DNA of 63,223 bases from Chthonomonas sp. UBA2785 (GTDB taxonomy: Bacteria > Armatimonadota > Fimbriimonadia > Fimbriimonadales > Fimbriimonadaceae), in the NCBI GenBank assembly GCA_002352215.1, contig DEIB01000012.1:13275-76497 (forward strand), written 5' to 3'. Numbering within the stretch: the first letter of the stretch is position 1; every line of letters begins with the position of its first letter. Both the position numbers and the translations under genes were made by a program. Positions 45,394 through 54,388 of the stretch are shown piece by piece. Under the pieces are notes generated by a model. The model saw nothing but the letters and a program-made list of their open reading frames with translations. It ran no database searches and was not told the origin of the DNA.

Positions 45394-46433
45394 GGAACGC
45401 GGGCCAATTCGGCCTTGAGCGTATCAATGGATTTGATGGCGGTGGGGTCTTCTTGGCCGAGTGCCGCGAGGTCCAGCGAAAGCCAATCCCCGATGTAAGC
45501 CAAGCCCACCATGCGCTCGAACAAGGTCTGACCCGGGGCGCACAGCTCGTAGGTGGTCATGGTGCCTTCGGTGAGGCGGGCCGTGACCTGGCTACGGGTC
45601 AGCATCTTGGCGCTAACTTCACTCACATAGAGCGCCACGGTGGCCCACTGCGCGGCCTGGTGGTGGGCGCCTTCGCGCCCTACGATATCGTTGTGGCAGA
45701 GCTCGGGCTGGGCGCTGGCAAAGGCCATGCGCTTGGCGTTTTCGTTGATCTGCCCCTTCACCCGGTTGGCCACGCGGGCGGCGGCGGCCCCTTGGCCGTC
45801 CAGCAGGATTAAGCGATTGTGAAGATTTTTGGCGAGTTCTGCCGTGGGGCTGGCTTCGTTCTCCGGGCCGCACTGGGCGCGCACGCCATCTAGCACGGCA
45901 AAGAATGCATCCCAATCCACGGCTGAAAGCAAGCCAAAGTGGGCGCACACGTGCACGATGGGCACCAGCAGATAGCCGAGAGCGCTACGCGGCGGCTGGC
46001 CACCGGGAATGGTGATGAGGGGGAAACCTTCTTGGCGGGCGATCTCGCTGATTTGGCCGCCGCTGCTGATGACAAACGGCATGGCCCCGCGTCGGCGCAG
46101 GTCGGCAAAGGCCGCAAGCGTTTCTTCGGTCTGGCCGCTATAGGAACAGACGAAAGCGAGGGTGCCCGGCCCCACCCAATTCGGCAAACTGTAATCGCGG
46201 TTGACCTGGCACGGCACGCGGCCTTGGTCATCGAAGAGCGCGGCCACAAAGTCGCCGCCGGCGGCACTGCCGCCCATCCCGGTCACCAGGATGTTGTCGG
46301 GCCGAGGTTGACCCGGAGGAAGAGGGGTGGATTGAGCAATCGCGAGTGCCCGACGACACTGATCGGGGAAATCCTCGACCAACCCCACCATGTTGTGGGG
46401 GTCGTGCGCCGTCAGGAACTCGCGACGAGACAT
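45390..46433 (-). CDS. Bifunctional phosphoglucose/phosphomannose isomerase
   Basis: A 347-aa SIS-domain isomerase. 'LVTGMGGSAAGGDFVAALFD'-like and 'FVCSYSGQTEETLAAFADLR' match the archaeal/bacterial PGI-PMI family that interconverts glucose-6-P or mannose-6-P with fructose-6-P. The catalytic region 'GREGAHHQAAQ' is present. This would be an alternative to classical Pgi. It follows ssb on the minus strand, 18 bases away, and is convergent with the HAD gene (four-base overlap). Confidence 0.85.
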   Translation of the reverse strand: MSRREFLTAHDPHNMVGLVEDFPDQCRRALAIAQSTPLPPGQPRPDNILVTGMGGSAAGGDFVAALFDDQGRVPCQVNRDYSLPNWVGPGTLAFVCSYSGQTEETLAAFADLRRRGAMPFVISSGGQISEIARQEGFPLITIPGGQPPRSALGYLLVPIVHVCAHFGLLSAVDWDAFFAVLDGVRAQCGPENEASPTAELAKNLHNRLILLDGQGAAAARVANRVKGQINENAKRMAFASAQPELCHNDIVGREGAHHQAAQWATVALYVSEVSAKMLTRSQVTARLTEGTMTTYELCAPGQTLFERMVGLAYIGDWLSLDLAALGQEDPTAIKSIDTLKAELARVP

Positions 46434-46451
46434 GCTGGCTTTTGGGAGGGC

Positions 46452-46895
46452 TTAGTCGTCTTCGAACGGATCGAAGTCGTCTTCCGACGGAGCCGGGCCA
46501 CGGGAGGCGCCGCTGGTGCGGGCCGGGGTGGCGCGACCGCCGCCGTTGCCGCCGCCCATATCGCCTTCCTCACGCGGACGATCGAGGCCTTGAACGTTGT
46601 CGGCGATGATGCTGATGGCTTCGCGGTTGTTGCCATCGCGATCTTGGTACTTGCGGTGCTCCAGGCGGCCATCCACGGCCACGAGGCGACCCTTGGAGAG
46701 GTACTGGCTCACGTAATCAGCGGTTTGACCGAAAGCGGAGATGCGAAACCAGTTCGGTTCCTGCTCTTCGTCCCGCTTGCCGCGGCGCTTGTCCACCGCG
46801 AGGGTGAAGTCCACCACCTGCATGCCGGTGTTGGTCTGGCGCAGTTCGGGGTCGCGGGCCAGTCGTCCAATCAGGACGACTCGGTTGATGCTCAC
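46452..46895 (-). CDS. ssb: Single-stranded DNA-binding protein
   Basis: A 147-aa OB-fold SSB. 'MSINRVVLIGRLARDPELRQ' and 'NWFRISAFGQTADYVSQYLS' are typical, and the tail ends in the acidic DFDPFEDD that binds partner proteins (a variant of the usual DDDIPF). Overlap with rpsF by four bases follows the common rpsF-ssb pairing; the usual rpsR is missing downstream. Confidence 0.94.
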   Translation of the reverse strand: MSINRVVLIGRLARDPELRQTNTGMQVVDFTLAVDKRRGKRDEEQEPNWFRISAFGQTADYVSQYLSKGRLVAVDGRLEHRKYQDRDGNNREAISIIADNVQGLDRPREEGDMGGGNGGGRATPARTSGASRGPAPSEDDFDPFEDD

Positions 46896-47182
46896 ACGGC
46901 CTCCATCAAGAAGATGCGCAGCCGCAGGATGTCATCGGAGATCATCATTTGGCGCTTGAGCTCGTGCTGAATCGCGGGGGTGCCCGAGAACTTCATCAGG
47001 ATGTAGGTGCCGTCGCGGTGGCCCTTGATTTCAAACTCCAGGCGTCGGGTTTCCCACTTGCCGGCTTCTTCCACGGTGCCGCCGAGCTTCTCGGTGACTT
47101 CCTTCCAGCGGTTGGCAATGGCGGACACTTGGTCATCGGTCAGGTTGGCCGCAACGATATAAAGCGCTTCGTAGTTTCGCAT
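46892..47182 (-). CDS. rpsF: 30S ribosomal protein S6
   Basis: S6 of the small subunit, 96 aa. 'MRNYEALYIVAANLTDDQV' and 'WETRRLEFEIKGHRDGTY' are diagnostic. It binds S18 on the platform. rpsR does not follow ssb here, so S18 must be encoded elsewhere. The gene is preceded by a structured leader. Confidence 0.94.
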   Translation of the reverse strand: MRNYEALYIVAANLTDDQVSAIANRWKEVTEKLGGTVEEAGKWETRRLEFEIKGHRDGTYILMKFSGTPAIQHELKRQMMISDDILRLRIFLMEAV

Positions 47183-47195
47183 GTTTGCTCTCTCT

Positions 47196-47258
47196 GGGCT
47201 TTCTCAGGTCGCCGGAGCGGCCATAGAGGACGGCGATTCAAGTCGCCGCAGAGAGCCC
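47196..47258 (-). promoter_or_regulatory. Structured leader upstream of rpsF (possible S6:S18 leader)
   Basis: On the minus strand the 63 bases before rpsF fold with a closing pairing (GGGCT with AGCCC, extended to CTC/GAG over a small bulge) and an internal hairpin CGGCGA/TCGCCG (forward 47231-47236 and 47243-47248). CCG triplets are nearby. S6 leaders that bind S6:S18 exist in many bacteria, but I cannot confirm the consensus. Confidence 0.3.
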
Positions 47259-47303
47259 GTTTGAATCCGTTAGGATACCAACCTCTGCTGAAGGGTGCGG
47301 GGC

Positions 47304-48002
47304 CTAGCCCAAAACGGTACCGTTGACCCGCAATCGGAAGGTGTAGCCGAAGGTTTCGCAAGACCGGCGACACATGATCATGCGGCTCAGGAAGATCTCG
47401 AAGTACTCCATCACCGTAGCAAAGGTGGCGTCAATTTCGAGGGTGAGCTCGATGGTTTTGTCTTCGTTTAGCATCTCCACGCGGCTGCGCTGGACGGCGT
47501 AGTTCACCCGGTCGTGGATGTCGAAGGTCTCCAGCATCGGGTTCTGCACGCGGGAGAAGTGCACGTCGCTCTTGTCCGCCACGATGAGGGCGGCGCTCAT
47601 CACGCTCACGGGCTGGCCGACGAGTTCTTCGTGGTTGCCGATGGCCCCGAGGATCGGCGCGATCTCGGCGGCGTCCATGCCCATCTCGTTCAGCAACGTG
47701 AACGCGATGTTGGCCCCGCTGATCGGGTGGTCGTGGCGGTTGATGACGTTGCCGATGTCGTGCAGGTGGGCGGCGATCATACCGAGTTCAACTTCGCGGG
47801 GCGGGCGGCCGAGGCCCTTGAGAATGGACTTGGTGATGCCCGCGACGATGCCGACGTGGCGGTGGCCGTGCTCGGTGTAGCCCATGGACTTGAGGAGTTC
47901 ATTCGCGCCGTCAATGAGGGTGCGCACCTTGGGGTTGGCCTTCACGTCTTCCAGCGTGAGCGGGCGGGCGGTGCCTTGCGACGTGGGGATCACGGTGTCC
48001 AT
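47304..48002 (-). CDS. HD-domain phosphohydrolase
   Basis: A 232-aa HD-superfamily protein. The His-Asp signature is 'AAHLHDIGNVINRHDHPISG' near residue 85, with His and Asp ligands; 'LIVADKSDVHFSR' lies further on. Members hydrolyse phosphate bonds of nucleotides or cyclic dinucleotides. No second domain is visible. It is separated from tRNA-Thr by 60 bases and probably has its own promoter. Confidence 0.82.
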   Translation of the reverse strand: MDTVIPTSQGTARPLTLEDVKANPKVRTLIDGANELLKSMGYTEHGHRHVGIVAGITKSILKGLGRPPREVELGMIAAHLHDIGNVINRHDHPISGANIAFTLLNEMGMDAAEIAPILGAIGNHEELVGQPVSVMSAALIVADKSDVHFSRVQNPMLETFDIHDRVNYAVQRSRVEMLNEDKTIELTLEIDATFATVMEYFEIFLSRMIMCRRSCETFGYTFRLRVNGTVLG

Positions 48003-48062
48003 GTGTGTTCAGACTACTTGAAAACGCCGAGTGTTGTGCGCGGGCTGGGTGCCGAAAAAGAA

Positions 48063-48137
48063 TGGAGCCCTCGACGGGAATTGAACCCGTGACCTCCTCT
48101 TTACCAAAGAGGTGCTCTACCTCTGAGCTACGAGGGC
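48063..48137 (-). tRNA. tRNA-Thr (anticodon GGT)
   Basis: On the minus strand the acceptor arms GCCCTCG and CGAGGGC pair, and the anticodon stem CCTCT/AGAGG encloses TTGGTAA with anticodon GGT. The D-loop (GCTCAGAGGTAGAGC) and T-arm (TTCAATT) are normal, and CCA is encoded. It reads ACC/ACU. Confidence 0.95.
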
Positions 48138-48207
48138 TTGCGCGGGGGAGAGGATACCTGCAACCCCTGGCGGATGGGCCAACCTGGTCCCGTGGAGGAT
48201 TATCGGT

Positions 48208-49323
48208 TTAGAGCGGGCCCGGCTTCACCAGTTCGTAGCCCGTACTTCGCCCGCCCGCTCCATCTAGGCGCAAGACTGACTTGTCTACAAGGTCATTCAG
48301 GTCGCGGGTAGCGGTTGCTGCTGAGCAGTCGCATAAGCGAGAGTACTTGCGGTTCGTCATGCGGCCCTCCCACCCCATCAGCATGCGAGAGACGGCCTTT
48401 CGTTGCCGGTCGTTGAGCGAAACGTCCTTGATGGCTTGCCAGAACTGTGCCCTCCCGATCGCCTGACTTACGGTTTCTGTGGCTGCATCAAGCGTCAGGT
48501 TCAGAATTTCCAAGTACCAATCCAGCCATGCCGTGTAATCGAGATTTCCCTTCTGTGTGGCTTCCAGGATATCGTAGTACTCCTTGCGGTGGGCGAGGAT
48601 TTGGCTGGCCATGCTGTACGGTCGATGTAGGCGCTGATCGGCCCGTGCGAGGAGCAAGTCCATGATGTTGCGCCCGATGCGGCCGTTGCCGTCATCGAGG
48701 GGGTGAATCGTCTCGAACCAGAGATGAGCGACGCCCGCTTTGAGAATGAGGCTCTCTTCGTTTTTGTCCTCAACCCAGGTAAGGAACTGAGACATTTCGT
48801 GGGCGACTCGGTCGGAATGAGGGGCGACAAAGTGCACGACTTCACGGCCACGGTTTTGTGATGCCACCACCATTGGGCCGTCCTCGTCGGTGCGCCATTG
48901 CCCCACTTTGACCGGGCCATAGGCGTTGCGTCCCGTGGGGAACAGGGCCGCGTGCCACCGAAAGATTCTTTCCTCGGTCAGCGGAAGATCGTATTGATGC
49001 GCGGCATCGAGCGTCATCTCCACCAATCCGTCGACGTAATGGTCGGTGGAAGCCAGCCCGCCTCGATCCACTCCAAGGCGCCTCGCGACTGAACTCCGCA
49101 CGGACTCGGGATTCAATCTTTCTCCTTCGATGGCGCTGGACTTGACCAGTTCTTCGGTCAGAGCCGCAACGTCGTGTTCCTGCTTTTCATCCAGACCGAT
49201 GGCTTCGAGGATGCCAAACAGCCGACCCCGGGCCAGGTTCACTCGTTCGAGGCTTGGCAGAAGGGTGGTGGCGTCGTATCGGTAGCGCGGCCACTGTTTG
49301 CGTTCGTGGATGTAAGTGGGCAC
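48208..49323 (-). CDS. Fic-family protein with C-terminal winged-helix-like domain
   Basis: A 371-aa Fic enzyme (about 381 with the upstream ATG at 49353, which lies inside the repeat array). The Fic motif is 'HPLDDGNGRIGR' (about 206-217), with Leu replacing the usual Phe. An inhibitory helix motif 'SSAIEG' lies in the N-terminal part (class II arrangement). Residues about 310-365 look like a winged helix ('LMGWEGRMTNRKYSRLC', 'ATATRDLNDLV'). Fic enzymes AMPylate proteins. I use GTG 49323 because the conserved text starts 'PTYIHERKQWPRY'; the upstream CATAAT is consistent with a short leader. Confidence 0.85.
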   Translation of the reverse strand: MPTYIHERKQWPRYRYDATTLLPSLERVNLARGRLFGILEAIGLDEKQEHDVAALTEELVKSSAIEGERLNPESVRSSVARRLGVDRGGLASTDHYVDGLVEMTLDAAHQYDLPLTEERIFRWHAALFPTGRNAYGPVKVGQWRTDEDGPMVVASQNRGREVVHFVAPHSDRVAHEMSQFLTWVEDKNEESLILKAGVAHLWFETIHPLDDGNGRIGRNIMDLLLARADQRLHRPYSMASQILAHRKEYYDILEATQKGNLDYTAWLDWYLEILNLTLDAATETVSQAIGRAQFWQAIKDVSLNDRQRKAVSRMLMGWEGRMTNRKYSRLCDCSAATATRDLNDLVDKSVLRLDGAGGRSTGYELVKPGPL

Positions 49324-49340
49324 TGATGAGATTATGACAC

Positions 49341-49449
49341 TTATTCTCCTCAAAAATAGAGGAGAATAAGGCCTCTATTCTCCTCACGGACCTTCAAGCA
49401 GGTTTCAGATACAGGCAATACGGCATTCGAGTTAAACCGTAATCTCCTC
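49341..49449 (-). promoter_or_regulatory. Operator-like repeat array upstream of fic
   Basis: TTATTCTCCTC (49341-49351), its exact inverse GAGGAGAATAA (49359-49369), and TATTCTCCTC (49376-49385) alternate with seven-base spacers. A fourth, looser copy TAATCTCCTC lies at 49440-49449. The first arm sits between a CATAAT -10 and the -35 region of fic (reading the minus strand). This is the expected layout for a repressor site. No other gene start is near except tRNA-Tyr. Confidence 0.6.
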
Positions 49450-49522
49450 AAATGGAACAGAGGGAAGATGGATGCCGCCGAGAATCGAAAGGCTCAGAAG
49501 AGTAGCGGCAGGTCAGGAACGA

Positions 49523-49608
49523 TGGTGGGGAGTGCAGGATTCGAACCTGCGAAGGCTCTCGCCGACAGATTTACAGTCTGTTCCCATTGGCCGCTCGGGC
49601 AACTCCCC
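49523..49608 (-). tRNA. tRNA-Tyr (anticodon GTA)
   Basis: Minus strand. GGGGAGT/ACTCCCC acceptor stem, anticodon stem ACAGA/TCTGT around CTGTAAA with anticodon GTA, a long variable arm (CGGCGAGAGCCTTCG) and TTCGAAT T-loop give a class II tRNA-Tyr of 86 bases with encoded CCA. Confidence 0.95.
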
Positions 49609-49650
49609 AGACCTGAACGCGAATGATACCTGCCCTATCGTAGGGCGGAC

Positions 49651-49679
49651 GGACGGCTAGGGCCAAACCCCGCCATAAT
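49651..49679 (+). promoter_or_regulatory. Predicted promoter with -10 six bases before the start
   Basis: CATAAT (49674-49679) ends exactly six bases before the ATG at 49686. The -35 region (GGACGG, 49651-49656, 17-base spacer) is weak. No Shine-Dalgarno sequence precedes the ATG, so a leaderless transcript is predicted. Confidence 0.4.
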
Positions 49680-49685
49680 GCAGAT

Positions 49686-50411
49686 ATGCCAGAGTCCACG
49701 CTCACGCTTCTCTACGCACTACACCGGGTGGATGAGCGTTTGCTAGACCTCCAAGCTCAGGCAAACAACCTCGATACCGGGCAGAAGGAACTCGCCCAGG
49801 CCAAAGCCGAACAGAAGGCCCTGGAAGCCCTAACCGCCCAGCGCGACCAAGCCAAGGCCAAACTCCACGAACTGGAAGAAACGGCCCGCCAGCGCCGCGC
49901 CCACGCCGAAAAGCAGGAGAAAGAGCTTTACGACGGCAAAGTGGATGCCCGGCAGATTTCGGCCGTCCAGATCGACATCGAGCACAGCCGGGAATTGGCC
50001 GACAAAGCCACGGCGGAAGCCGAACCGCTGCGCGCCGAAGTGGCGAACTTGACTGCCCAAGTTGAGGCCGCCACGACCGCTCTCGACGAAGTCAAGAAGT
50101 CCATCCTGCGCAAGCGGAAGAAAGCCCAGGCCGTCCACGTGGAGATTGAGGCCGCGTTCAAAGAAGCCCAAGTCGCCCGCGCGCCCAAGGCTGCCGCGGT
50201 ACCCGCCGAGGCCCTCGCCAAGTACAACGCCATCCGCAAGCGAACCGGAGGCACGGCGATGGCCGTCCTAACCCCGAACCGCACCTGCGGAACGTGCGGC
50301 ATGGCGGTGGCCGAACGCCTGCGCGATGCCATTCATCGAGACCAAATCACGACATGCGAATCCTGCCAACGCATCCTCATCTTCCCGCTTTCGGACTCGC
50401 TGCTGTCGTAG
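49686..50411 (+). CDS. C4 zinc-ribbon coiled-coil protein (DUF164/CT398-like)
   Basis: A 241-aa protein with a long coiled coil (about residues 10-165) and a C-terminal C4 zinc ribbon (CGTCG... and CESC, about 207-232). This is the DUF164/zf-RING_7 family, exemplified by chlamydial CT398 and often next to Nif3-like genes. Its function is unclear; roles in secretion or flagellar regulation have been suggested. It overlaps the following lipoprotein gene by 58 bases. Confidence 0.8.
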   Translation: MPESTLTLLYALHRVDERLLDLQAQANNLDTGQKELAQAKAEQKALEALTAQRDQAKAKLHELEETARQRRAHAEKQEKELYDGKVDARQISAVQIDIEHSRELADKATAEAEPLRAEVANLTAQVEAATTALDEVKKSILRKRKKAQAVHVEIEAAFKEAQVARAPKAAAVPAEALAKYNAIRKRTGGTAMAVLTPNRTCGTCGMAVAERLRDAIHRDQITTCESCQRILIFPLSDSLLS

Positions 50412-51088
50412 CGGTCAGCCTGGGGCTGAGCGGGTGCGCCAAGTACCCGGATAGTGCGGGGCCGAGCACCGGCACGCGCATCACGGTTCGGTTCCGCACG
50501 GATGGCCCCATTCGTACAGGTCTGGAGCCGGGCAGCCCGGGCCTGCCTTACGTCTACATCGTCGCCCTGCGGCTCAGCGAGGACGTTTCCCCCACCACGG
50601 ATGGCCCGCTGCCGGTGGTCACGCCGGGGGGCAACGGCTTTGTGGCGGGCAACGCCACCCACTACATCCTGTGGAACCCTTTGGGCTCGCCGCAGTACCA
50701 AATCTATCAGTTTCGCGATGCCACGCTCAACGAATGGACGCTGACGGGCACGCCGGTGGACACGATTCCGGTGGAAGTAGGCAACCAAGAGATCGGCTTT
50801 AGCGTGGACATGAGCCAGCTTGTGCCCCTCGCCGATCTAAACCGCTACCGGTCGGTGCAGATCAACTTGCTGACCATGAACAACACCAATCCCAGCGGCA
50901 CCGGGCGCCTGTGGGATGCCCTGGGGGATGGGCGGATACCAAGCCAAACCAACCGCTTCTTAACCCTAAGGTTAGATGCGGACCGAGTGTATAGCAATAT
51001 CTCCGAGGGCAACTTGGAGCCGGTAGGCGACCAAGCCGACCCGAGCCTAGACATCGCCGACTTCACGGTTGCCATTCGCCCCGAATAA
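50354..51088 (+). CDS. Lipoprotein of unknown function
   Basis: A 244-aa protein with a lipoprotein signal (hydrophobic stretch then LSGC, cleavage near residue 27). The rest is beta-rich and Pro/Thr/Asn-rich without a recognised domain. ATG 50354 is required for the signal; it lies within the upstream gene. The glycosyltransferase starts two bases after its stop. Probably anchored in the outer or inner membrane. Confidence 0.7.
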   Translation: MRILPTHPHLPAFGLAAVVAVSLGLSGCAKYPDSAGPSTGTRITVRFRTDGPIRTGLEPGSPGLPYVYIVALRLSEDVSPTTDGPLPVVTPGGNGFVAGNATHYILWNPLGSPQYQIYQFRDATLNEWTLTGTPVDTIPVEVGNQEIGFSVDMSQLVPLADLNRYRSVQINLLTMNNTNPSGTGRLWDALGDGRIPSQTNRFLTLRLDADRVYSNISEGNLEPVGDQADPSLDIADFTVAIRPE

Positions 51089-51090
51089 TC

Positions 51091-52002
51091 ATGCCGCGCG
51101 TCTCCATTCTCCTGACCTGTTTTAACCATTTGGATTATATTCAGGAAGCGTGGGATTCCATTCAAGCGCAAACCTACCGTGACTTTGAGGTCATCGCGCT
51201 GGATGACGGCAGCACCGACGGCACCCGCGAATGGCTGACGGCGCACGCCGCCGGAGCCCGCATCGAGTTCAATCCCCAAAACATCGGCACCTACGCCACC
51301 CTCAACCGGGGTCTGGAACTTGCCGAAGGGGAGTTCATCGCGGTCTTCAACGACGACGATGTGTGGGGGCCAGAAAAGCTGCAGCGGCAAGTGGAGGCGC
51401 TCGATAAGAACCCCCGCGTGGGCCTCGTTCACACCAGCGGCTGGTTCATCAATGGCCGCAGCGAACGGCACCCCGACCCGGCCCCGCTGGGCTTTCCCTG
51501 GCCCAAAACGGGCAATGGCGACCAACTCGCCACACTGGTAGACCACAACCAGATCATCACCAGCAGTGTGCTGTTCCGGGCGGCCTGCGCGGAGCAAAGC
51601 GGCCCCTTCGATCCCCAGTTTTACGGCTGCGGCGACTGGCAAATGTGGCTTCGCATTGCCCGCGGATGGGAAGTGGCCCACGTGGATGAGCCGCTGACGT
51701 TCTACCGCGTGCACGACACTAACGCGGCCCGCAACACCACCAAGATGGACGAGGACAGCTGGCGCATTCGGGAGTGGATCACCACCTGGGAAGGCACCGA
51801 AGACAAGTCGCGCCCCCGGCTCGACGATGCCTTTGCCCACAACTGGGTTTGCCTGGGCACGGAGCGCGCCCTACGTGGCGACCTTAAGGGGGCGCGCCAA
51901 GCGTACGGAGAAGCCATCCGCCGCCGGCCCACCCGCGCCAAGTCTTACGCCCGCTACTTGGCGACGCTGCTTACGCCGAAGGTCGCCCGTCAGTGGCGTT
52001 AG
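51091..52002 (+). CDS. Family 2 glycosyltransferase
   Basis: A 303-aa GT-A-fold glycosyltransferase. 'SILLTCFNHLDYIQEAWDSI' with 'DDGSTDGTREW' and 'VFNDDDVWGPEKL' (the DxD metal motif region) are typical GT2. No transmembrane helix, so a soluble enzyme for surface polysaccharide or lipid-linked sugars. Its last 32 bases overlap the convergent SpoIIM-like gene. Confidence 0.86.
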   Translation: MPRVSILLTCFNHLDYIQEAWDSIQAQTYRDFEVIALDDGSTDGTREWLTAHAAGARIEFNPQNIGTYATLNRGLELAEGEFIAVFNDDDVWGPEKLQRQVEALDKNPRVGLVHTSGWFINGRSERHPDPAPLGFPWPKTGNGDQLATLVDHNQIITSSVLFRAACAEQSGPFDPQFYGCGDWQMWLRIARGWEVAHVDEPLTFYRVHDTNAARNTTKMDEDSWRIREWITTWEGTEDKSRPRLDDAFAHNWVCLGTERALRGDLKGARQAYGEAIRRRPTRAKSYARYLATLLTPKVARQWR

Positions 52003-52957
52003 CGTTCAGGCCAAACCGCGAGAAGAACGTCCAGTAAGCCGCCAGCAAGATCGTGCCCACCACCACCTTGAGCGGCTGGGGCACCGCCGGAGAGAAGCTA
52101 AAGAACCCTTCAATCGGGGCGGCGGTAAAGATCAAAACGAGCCCCACGATGAGGAGCGTAAAAGCGTCCTTGCCGGCTTCTTTCAGCGCATCCACGCGGC
52201 GGCGGTTGCCGGGCCGGATAATCGCCCATCCCATCACAAACCCGGACGCGGCCGTGATGAAAATCCCGCCGATTTCGGGGACCCCGTGCGGATAGATCGA
52301 ACTGAGCATGTAGCCGAGGCGCCCCACTTGGTTGGTTTCGTAGGATAGCGCTCCTATGACCAGCCCGTTCTGCCACATCGACGCAATGGTCATCAGTCCG
52401 CCAGAGGCCAAACCGAGGCTAGCCGAAGCCACCCCGACGCGGGGGTTGTTGGTGGCGTAGAAGGCGCTCATGGCCATGCTTTCGCTGAACGTGCGAGCTT
52501 CTAGGTCGCCCGATGTCCAGGCTTCAAAGGCCATCTCCATCTCCGGCGGCACCAAGAGCGGGCGCAAATCCGGCCGAGCCCCAATCAGGAAGTACGCGGC
52601 AATCCATCCCGCAAAAAAGAGGGCGGCGGCCAGGCCGATAAAGCCAGCCCGGCGGCGGACGGTATCGGCACCAGTCACCAATCCGCTGCGGATCATCTGT
52701 AGCCATCGGCGTTGTGGCGAGCGATACAGGACCGCGTAAGCCCGCGACACCGCGCTATTAAGGAAGCTTACGACGTCGGGGTTGGTGGGGCGAGCAGCCA
52801 AGAAAGCTAAGTCCCCTGAGGCCTGGCGGTAAAGCCGTACGAACTCCACCATTTCTTGGCTAGTGAGGGTCTTAAACCCAACGTCAGCCTTGGCGGTGAG
52901 TGCCGCCAGCCGTTGCCACGCGGGTAGGCGCCGCTGGATGAGAACTTCTTCCGTCAT
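51971..52957 (-). CDS. SpoIIM-family membrane protein
   Basis: A 328-aa polytopic protein with a soluble N-terminal region of about 105 residues, then five to six transmembrane segments. 'NNPRVGVASASLGLASGGLM' and 'YPHGVPEIGGIFITAASGF' are typical of the stage II sporulation protein M (DUF95) superfamily, found widely in non-sporulating bacteria. Function outside sporulation is unknown. Short leader: TATTCT 13 bases upstream, with GAGGTG. Confidence 0.8.
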   Translation of the reverse strand: MTEEVLIQRRLPAWQRLAALTAKADVGFKTLTSQEMVEFVRLYRQASGDLAFLAARPTNPDVVSFLNSAVSRAYAVLYRSPQRRWLQMIRSGLVTGADTVRRRAGFIGLAAALFFAGWIAAYFLIGARPDLRPLLVPPEMEMAFEAWTSGDLEARTFSESMAMSAFYATNNPRVGVASASLGLASGGLMTIASMWQNGLVIGALSYETNQVGRLGYMLSSIYPHGVPEIGGIFITAASGFVMGWAIIRPGNRRRVDALKEAGKDAFTLLIVGLVLIFTAAPIEGFFSFSPAVPQPLKVVVGTILLAAYWTFFSRFGLNANATDGRPSA

Positions 52958-53063
52958 GGCACCTCAAACGAGAATACCAAATCAGGTCTAGAGGCCCGAC
53001 AAATCGTTGCGCCCGCATCCGTCCGGGCCGATCCGGCATATGAAGCCATAATAGGCAGACTTC

Positions 53064-53927
53064 ATGCCGAAACCCAGGCTTGAATCCTCCGGGGATGTGC
53101 CCAGCTACCTGGGCAATCTCACGCGTGCACCGCTTCTCAGCTATGAGGAGGAAGTCACCCTTGCGCGCGCCTCGCAAGCCGGGGACGAGAAAGCCCGGAA
53201 ACGACTCATCGAGTCGAACATGCGCCTGGTCATCAATATTGCCCGCACCTACATGAACGGTGCCGTACCGCTGGAGGACCTCATCCAAGAAGGGGCGCTC
53301 GGCCTCATGCGGGCGGTGGAACGGTTTGATATTGATCGTGGGTTTCGGTTCTCCACCTACGCCACGCACTGGATCCGGCAGTCCATCCTGCGGGCACTGG
53401 ACAACAAGGGCAAAACCATCCGGGTGCCGGCGCACGTGCAGCAAATGCTCCGCCGTATTGAGCGCGAGCGCGACCAATATCTGGCGCAGATGGGCCACGA
53501 AATTTCGCCCGAGCTACTGGCCGAACGGGTGGGCATGGATGTGGAGAAACTGCGCACCTTGCTGAGCAACCAGACGGAACTTTTGAGCCTGGATGCCCGC
53601 ACCAAAGGCGGCGAGGGCATCACCCTGGGGGCTACCATCCCCGACGAAGAGATCAATAGCCCTGAGTATCTGCTTCTCAGCGAAGAGCTGTGGGAGCAAT
53701 TTGAGGACTGCTTGAACGAACTGACCGAGCGCGAGGCTGAGGTGATTCGGATGCGCATGAACAACGGCAACTCGGTGCATTTTCGAGAAGAGATGGCCCG
53801 ACATCTGCGACTCAGCCAAGAGCGCGTGCGGCAACTCGAGATCACGGCCATCCAAAAATTGCGCATGATCGCCCGTCAGCGTCGGTTGGCGGAGTTTCTG
53901 CCCGATACCGGGATACAATCGCTCTAG
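53064..53927 (+). CDS. Sigma-70-family RNA polymerase sigma factor
   Basis: A 287-aa group 2-type sigma factor without region 1.1. Region 1.2/2.1 'YLGNLTRAPLLSYEEE', core-binding 'PLEDLIQEGALGLMRAVERF', region 2.4 'FSTYATHWIRQSILRAL' (near residue 95), region 4.2 'LRLSQERVRQLEITAIQKLR'. It is not the main RpoD by size. A CATAAT lies 11 bases upstream of the ATG. fabZ begins two bases after its stop, which ties it to the lipid A genes. Confidence 0.9.
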   Translation: MPKPRLESSGDVPSYLGNLTRAPLLSYEEEVTLARASQAGDEKARKRLIESNMRLVINIARTYMNGAVPLEDLIQEGALGLMRAVERFDIDRGFRFSTYATHWIRQSILRALDNKGKTIRVPAHVQQMLRRIERERDQYLAQMGHEISPELLAERVGMDVEKLRTLLSNQTELLSLDARTKGGEGITLGATIPDEEINSPEYLLLSEELWEQFEDCLNELTEREAEVIRMRMNNGNSVHFREEMARHLRLSQERVRQLEITAIQKLRMIARQRRLAEFLPDTGIQSL

Positions 53928-53929
53928 AA

Positions 53930-54380
<451 letters not shown>

Positions 54381-54388
<8 letters not shown>

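Noticed and set aside
48005..48211. 68-aa plus-strand frame over tRNA-Thr
   Set aside because: Contains the familiar tRNA-antisense text (GIEPVTSSLPKRCSTSEL); not a gene.
49472..49660. 62-aa plus-strand frame over tRNA-Tyr
   Set aside because: It is the well-known spurious peptide (GVQDSNLRRLSPTDLQSV type) produced by translating the antisense of tRNA-Tyr; the tRNA explains the sequence.
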